From assembly GCA_934230965.1 (NCBI GenBank), contig CAKQFW010000079.1:1-8758 (forward strand): 8,758 nucleotides of DNA. The letters are read 5' to 3'. The notes under the pieces were generated by a model, which made no database searches, had not been told where the DNA came from, and was given only the letters and a program-made list of their open reading frames with translations. This DNA is from an uncultured Prevotella sp. Its GTDB lineage: Bacteria; Bacteroidota; Bacteroidia; Bacteroidales; Bacteroidaceae. A program made the translations under genes and the position numbers. Below, piece after piece: positions 6,433 to 8,758 of the stretch; within the stretch, counting starts at the first letter, position 1; each line of letters begins with the position of its first letter.

Positions 6433-8757
6433 TCATTGCTTGGCATCGGTGTCGGCATCCACCTCAGCATCAGCGTTGGTATTGGTGTCGGCATCGGCAT
6501 CGCGGTTCACGGCTTGCAAGAAGCCTGTGAGGTTTGCGCCGCCCTCCAGTCCGAGTTTCTTTCTCAGTCGGTAGCGGGCTGTCTCTACGCTGCGTAGGTT
6601 AGTGTTCAGCAGCGAAGCTATCTCTTTGCTGCTCAGTCCCATCTTAAGATAGGCGCACAGCTTCAGATCGTTCTTTTTCAGTGTGGGGAACATAGCTACC
6701 AACGTGCCGAGGTAGTTGTCGTACACGATGTTGAAGTTGTCTTGAAAGCGTTCCCAGTTGTCATCGTCCTCCATGTTTCGTTTTATCTCATGGCGAATAC
6801 GGCTGATGGCCTGTTTCTGTAGGGTCTTCGAGTCGTTTTGCATGATGCTGTCGGTAAGCGCCTGCATCTTCTCGTCGAGGGTGCGTAGGATATCGTTCTT
6901 GCGCACAAGGTTGATGGTAGAGTCGGCCAGCTCGCCACTCTTATGTTTCAGCTCGGTTTCAAGCTGTTCGGCACGCAGTTTCGTTAGTTCGTGTTCTTTT
7001 TCTTCTTGTTCGCGGCGGAAGCGCTCGCGCTGTTCTTTCAGTTGTCGTTCCTTACCTTCTTTCAGCTTTTGCAGTTCGGCCTCGGCACGACGTTTCTGCC
7101 ATTGCACCATCATCCACAACAAGCCCATGATGAGCGTTATATATATAAGGTATGCCCAGATGGTTTCGTACCAGGCGGGCAGCACCTCAAACTTAAACGT
7201 GGTCTCGGTGGTTTGCTTGCTGATGTTGTCAGTGGCGCGCACATGAAACACATAGTGGCCTTTACCTAAATGGCTATACTCCTTAAACGAAGCATAGCGG
7301 GGCATGCTCCAAGTGGGGTCTTGGCCATCCAGTTTACACTCATAGCTCACAGCGTTTTCGTCGCGATATTCAGGCATCACAAAACTGAAGCGTATCGAGT
7401 TGAGGGCATGTGGCACACGCAGCTCTTTTTGTTCTTCGTAGGGCGAATAGCGATACAGCGTGGTGTCGCCCTCGTTAAACGAGCTCACACGTTTTACGCG
7501 CACGCCAATGGTACCTGTCTCAGTGTCTATACCCATCTGGTTACGCACAATGTAATAGCCATTGCTGCTGTTCAGCAACGTCTGTATGCCGGGCACAAAG
7601 CCTATGTGTCCGAGGCTCATCTGTAGGCGATCAATCACGTTATGCATAGGCATCACGCGCACCTGCCATCGCTTGCCCAGGTTTTGTGCATAGGCCAGAT
7701 AGCCAGGTTTGTATGCCCACAAGTTGCCATCGGGGGCTTGATAAACGCGCAACGACACCCCGTAGGTATTGAATATGTTGTTCAGCCACGGCTGCTTATC
7801 GAGCCCCTTTGTGCGAGGGTTGTAAAGAAAGAAGCCATTGACCGACGACACATACACCTTATTATTAATAAGGGTTATAAGGTTGTTATCGTCAATCTCC
7901 AGTTCTTTGCCCCGGTGAAAATATTCGTAACGGGTAACACGGCGCAGGTCGGCACTGAGCTGTAGGCGATAGACACCGTTGCGCCAGTGCGACATCCAGA
8001 TGCTGCCATCGGCATCTTGTAGAAAGTTGCCACTCGACACATTAAATCCTTGCAAACGCCATGCCATCGCCCATTGTCCACCTTCGCGGCGCAACACATA
8101 CAGGCCGTTATAGTCGCAAGCCAAGATGGCATCAGGATGCCCTTTCAGCGGAATAAAGTTCCAGGTACCAATGGTGCCACGTATCTTGGTAGCGCTCATA
8201 CCATTTATGATGAAGGCACCATCGTTGCTGCCACAAAATATCACATTGCCAATGCGTCGTAAGCACCATGTCTGACCTATGATGCCGCTCACCGTCTTGG
8301 GGCGTAGGGGCAGTGGCGTCATCTGTATAGGATAGTCGAGGGCATACAACCCCTGATTGGTGCCCAGATAAAGGCACTGACCATTTAAGAGCGAGGCATA
8401 ACCCGTACCTATATTGTTACTGAGGCCGAAGAGGCTGTGATAAGGCGAAGTAAGCATAACGTAAGAAATGCCCACATCAAGGCCCAGCCACAGGTTGCCT
8501 AAGTGGTCGTACCTCATCGAGAGCACCGTGTTGTTCTGCAAGCCTGTCATCACATTGGCAAAGTGGCGCTCGCCCGTTTCAAAGTTGGCTACGGCCAGGC
8601 CGCCACGCACGGTACCAAAGGCCATGGTCTGCCCTTTAGTCTCTACGCAATAAACATAGTTTTGTTTGAGATATTGCGACAGCGGGTCGTTCATGGGCCG
8701 ACACACCGTTCCGTCATACAGAAAAAGACCATCGCGCTCGGTGGCTACCACCCATTG
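6433..8757 (-). CDS. Membrane-bound sensor/transcription regulator: beta-propeller, Y_Y_Y domain, TM, LuxR-type HTH (5' end missing)
   Basis: The frame is open to the right edge, so the N-terminus is missing; a GTG at 8751 is in frame but mid-propeller. Residues below are counted from that GTG. Residues 1-440 hold two-component-regulator propeller repeats (for example LGNLWLGLDVGISYV at 84-98, CLYLGTNQGLYAL at 126-138, DGSIWMSHWRNGVYRL at 248-263), expected in the periplasm to bind a glycan. Residues 450-525 form a Y_Y_Y domain (Tyr470, Trp481, Tyr486, Tyr500). A transmembrane helix spans 531-550, then a long charged coiled coil 551-640. A LuxR/GerE-type HTH lies at about 690-745 (LKMGLSSKEIASLLNTNLRS and VETARYRLRKKLG). 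There is no histidine kinase or receiver domain, so it would bind DNA while membrane-anchored. It ends in an acidic dipeptide-repeat tail. Its position just upstream of the GH3 gene suggests it controls that gene. Architecture is clear; ligand and targets are unknown. Confidence 0.9.
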   Translation of the reverse strand, partial: QWVVATERDGLFLYDGTVCRPMNDPLSQYLKQNYVYCVETKGQTMAFGTVRGGLAVANFETGERHFANVMTGLQNNTVLSMRYDHLGNLWLGLDVGISYVMLTSPYHSLFGLSNNIGTGYASLLNGQCLYLGTNQGLYALDYPIQMTPLPLRPKTVSGIIGQTWCLRRIGNVIFCGSNDGAFIINGMSATKIRGTIGTWNFIPLKGHPDAILACDYNGLYVLRREGGQWAMAWRLQGFNVSSGNFLQDADGSIWMSHWRNGVYRLQLSADLRRVTRYEYFHRGKELEIDDNNLITLINNKVYVSSVNGFFLYNPRTKGLDKQPWLNNIFNTYGVSLRVYQAPDGNLWAYKPGYLAYAQNLGKRWQVRVMPMHNVIDRLQMSLGHIGFVPGIQTLLNSSNGYYIVRNQMGIDTETGTIGVRVKRVSSFNEGDTTLYRYSPYEEQKELRVPHALNSIRFSFVMPEYRDENAVSYECKLDGQDPTWSMPRYASFKEYSHLGKGHYVFHVRATDNISKQTTETTFKFEVLPAWYETIWAYLIYITLIMGLLWMMVQWQKRRAEAELQKLKEGKERQLKEQRERFRREQEEKEHELTKLRAEQLETELKHKSGELADSTINLVRKNDILRTLDEKMQALTDSIMQNDSKTLQKQAISRIRHEIKRNMEDDDNWERFQDNFNIVYDNYLGTLVAMFPTLKKNDLKLCAYLKMGLSSKEIASLLNTNLRSVETARYRLRKKLGLEGGANLTGFLQAVNRDADADTNTNADAEVDADTDAKQ
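6442..6501 (-). repeat. Degenerate hexanucleotide coding repeat (acidic [D/N/E]-[A/T/V] tail)
   Basis: Ten consecutive 6-base units of the form GAT GCC, GAC ACC, AAT ACC or GAG GTG encode residues 751-770 as alternating Asp/Asn/Glu and Ala/Thr/Val. They follow the HTH domain directly and are followed by Lys-Gln-stop. Codon choices vary among units, so the array is diverged rather than a fresh microsatellite. Confidence 0.8.
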
Positions 8758-8758
8758 C

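Noticed and set aside
6388..6597. Plus-strand frame with a Gly-Ile-Gly-Val repeat resembling a membrane peptide
   Set aside because: It is the reverse complement of the acidic repeat at the end of the regulator gene; the hydrophobic repeat follows from that and has no ribosome binding site or promoter.
8749..8751. GTG as the start of the sensor gene
   Set aside because: It falls within a propeller repeat (QWVVATERDGLFLYDG), and no signal peptide follows, so the gene continues past the right edge.
1..8758. CRISPR arrays, tRNA/rRNA genes, insertion sequences or prophage genes
   Set aside because: I saw no regularly spaced repeats, no RNA-gene-like segments, and no transposase or integrase frames. 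Intergenic gaps are all under 100 bases and are accounted for by terminators, promoters or short AT-rich spacers.

Overview
The window looks like a chromosomal segment of a Bacteroidales bacterium, most likely Prevotella or a close relative. Three things point there. Two promoter elements match the Bacteroidetes -7 consensus TAnnTTTG. The gene types are typical of the group: a DUF4494-like protein, a short Crp/Fnr regulator, and a sensor that fuses a beta-propeller, a Y_Y_Y domain and a LuxR-type HTH. The small lipoprotein also resembles conserved Prevotella/Bacteroides proteins. The species call is inference from sequence features only.

Layout: (1) 2-972, plus strand: the 3' end of a DUF4494-like gene overlaps by one base the start of a complete YggS/PLPBP-family gene for PLP homeostasis. 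A long hairpin terminator begins inside the last codons of yggS. (2) 1058-3497, minus strand: lepA (elongation factor 4) is followed 61 bp later by a Crp/Fnr-family regulator, probably in one transcript. (3) 3498-3575: a compact divergent promoter region with two identical, oppositely oriented -7 elements (TATCTTTG) and an FNR-like palindrome next to the lepA start. (4) 3576-3983, plus strand: a small lipoprotein of unknown function, ending in a second bidirectional hairpin terminator. (5) 4058-8757, minus strand: a 5'-truncated membrane-bound sensor/transcription factor (periplasmic propeller, Y_Y_Y domain, TM helix, coiled coil, LuxR-type HTH), followed 59 bp later by a secreted GH3 beta-glucosidase (bglX-like).

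How the genes work together: the regulator and the GH3 enzyme form a plausible sensing-and-degradation pair for a beta-linked glucan or oligosaccharide, although no SusC/SusD pair is visible here. The Crp/Fnr protein carries the E-x-x-S-R recognition-helix signature known from FNR. A near-perfect FNR-type box lies in the lepA leader upstream of it, so autoregulation of the lepA-crp unit is a testable idea. I see no CRISPR array, tRNA, rRNA, insertion sequence or phage gene. I found no convincing new multi-gene system; the most notable points are regulatory, plus an acidic repeat tail on the sensor.
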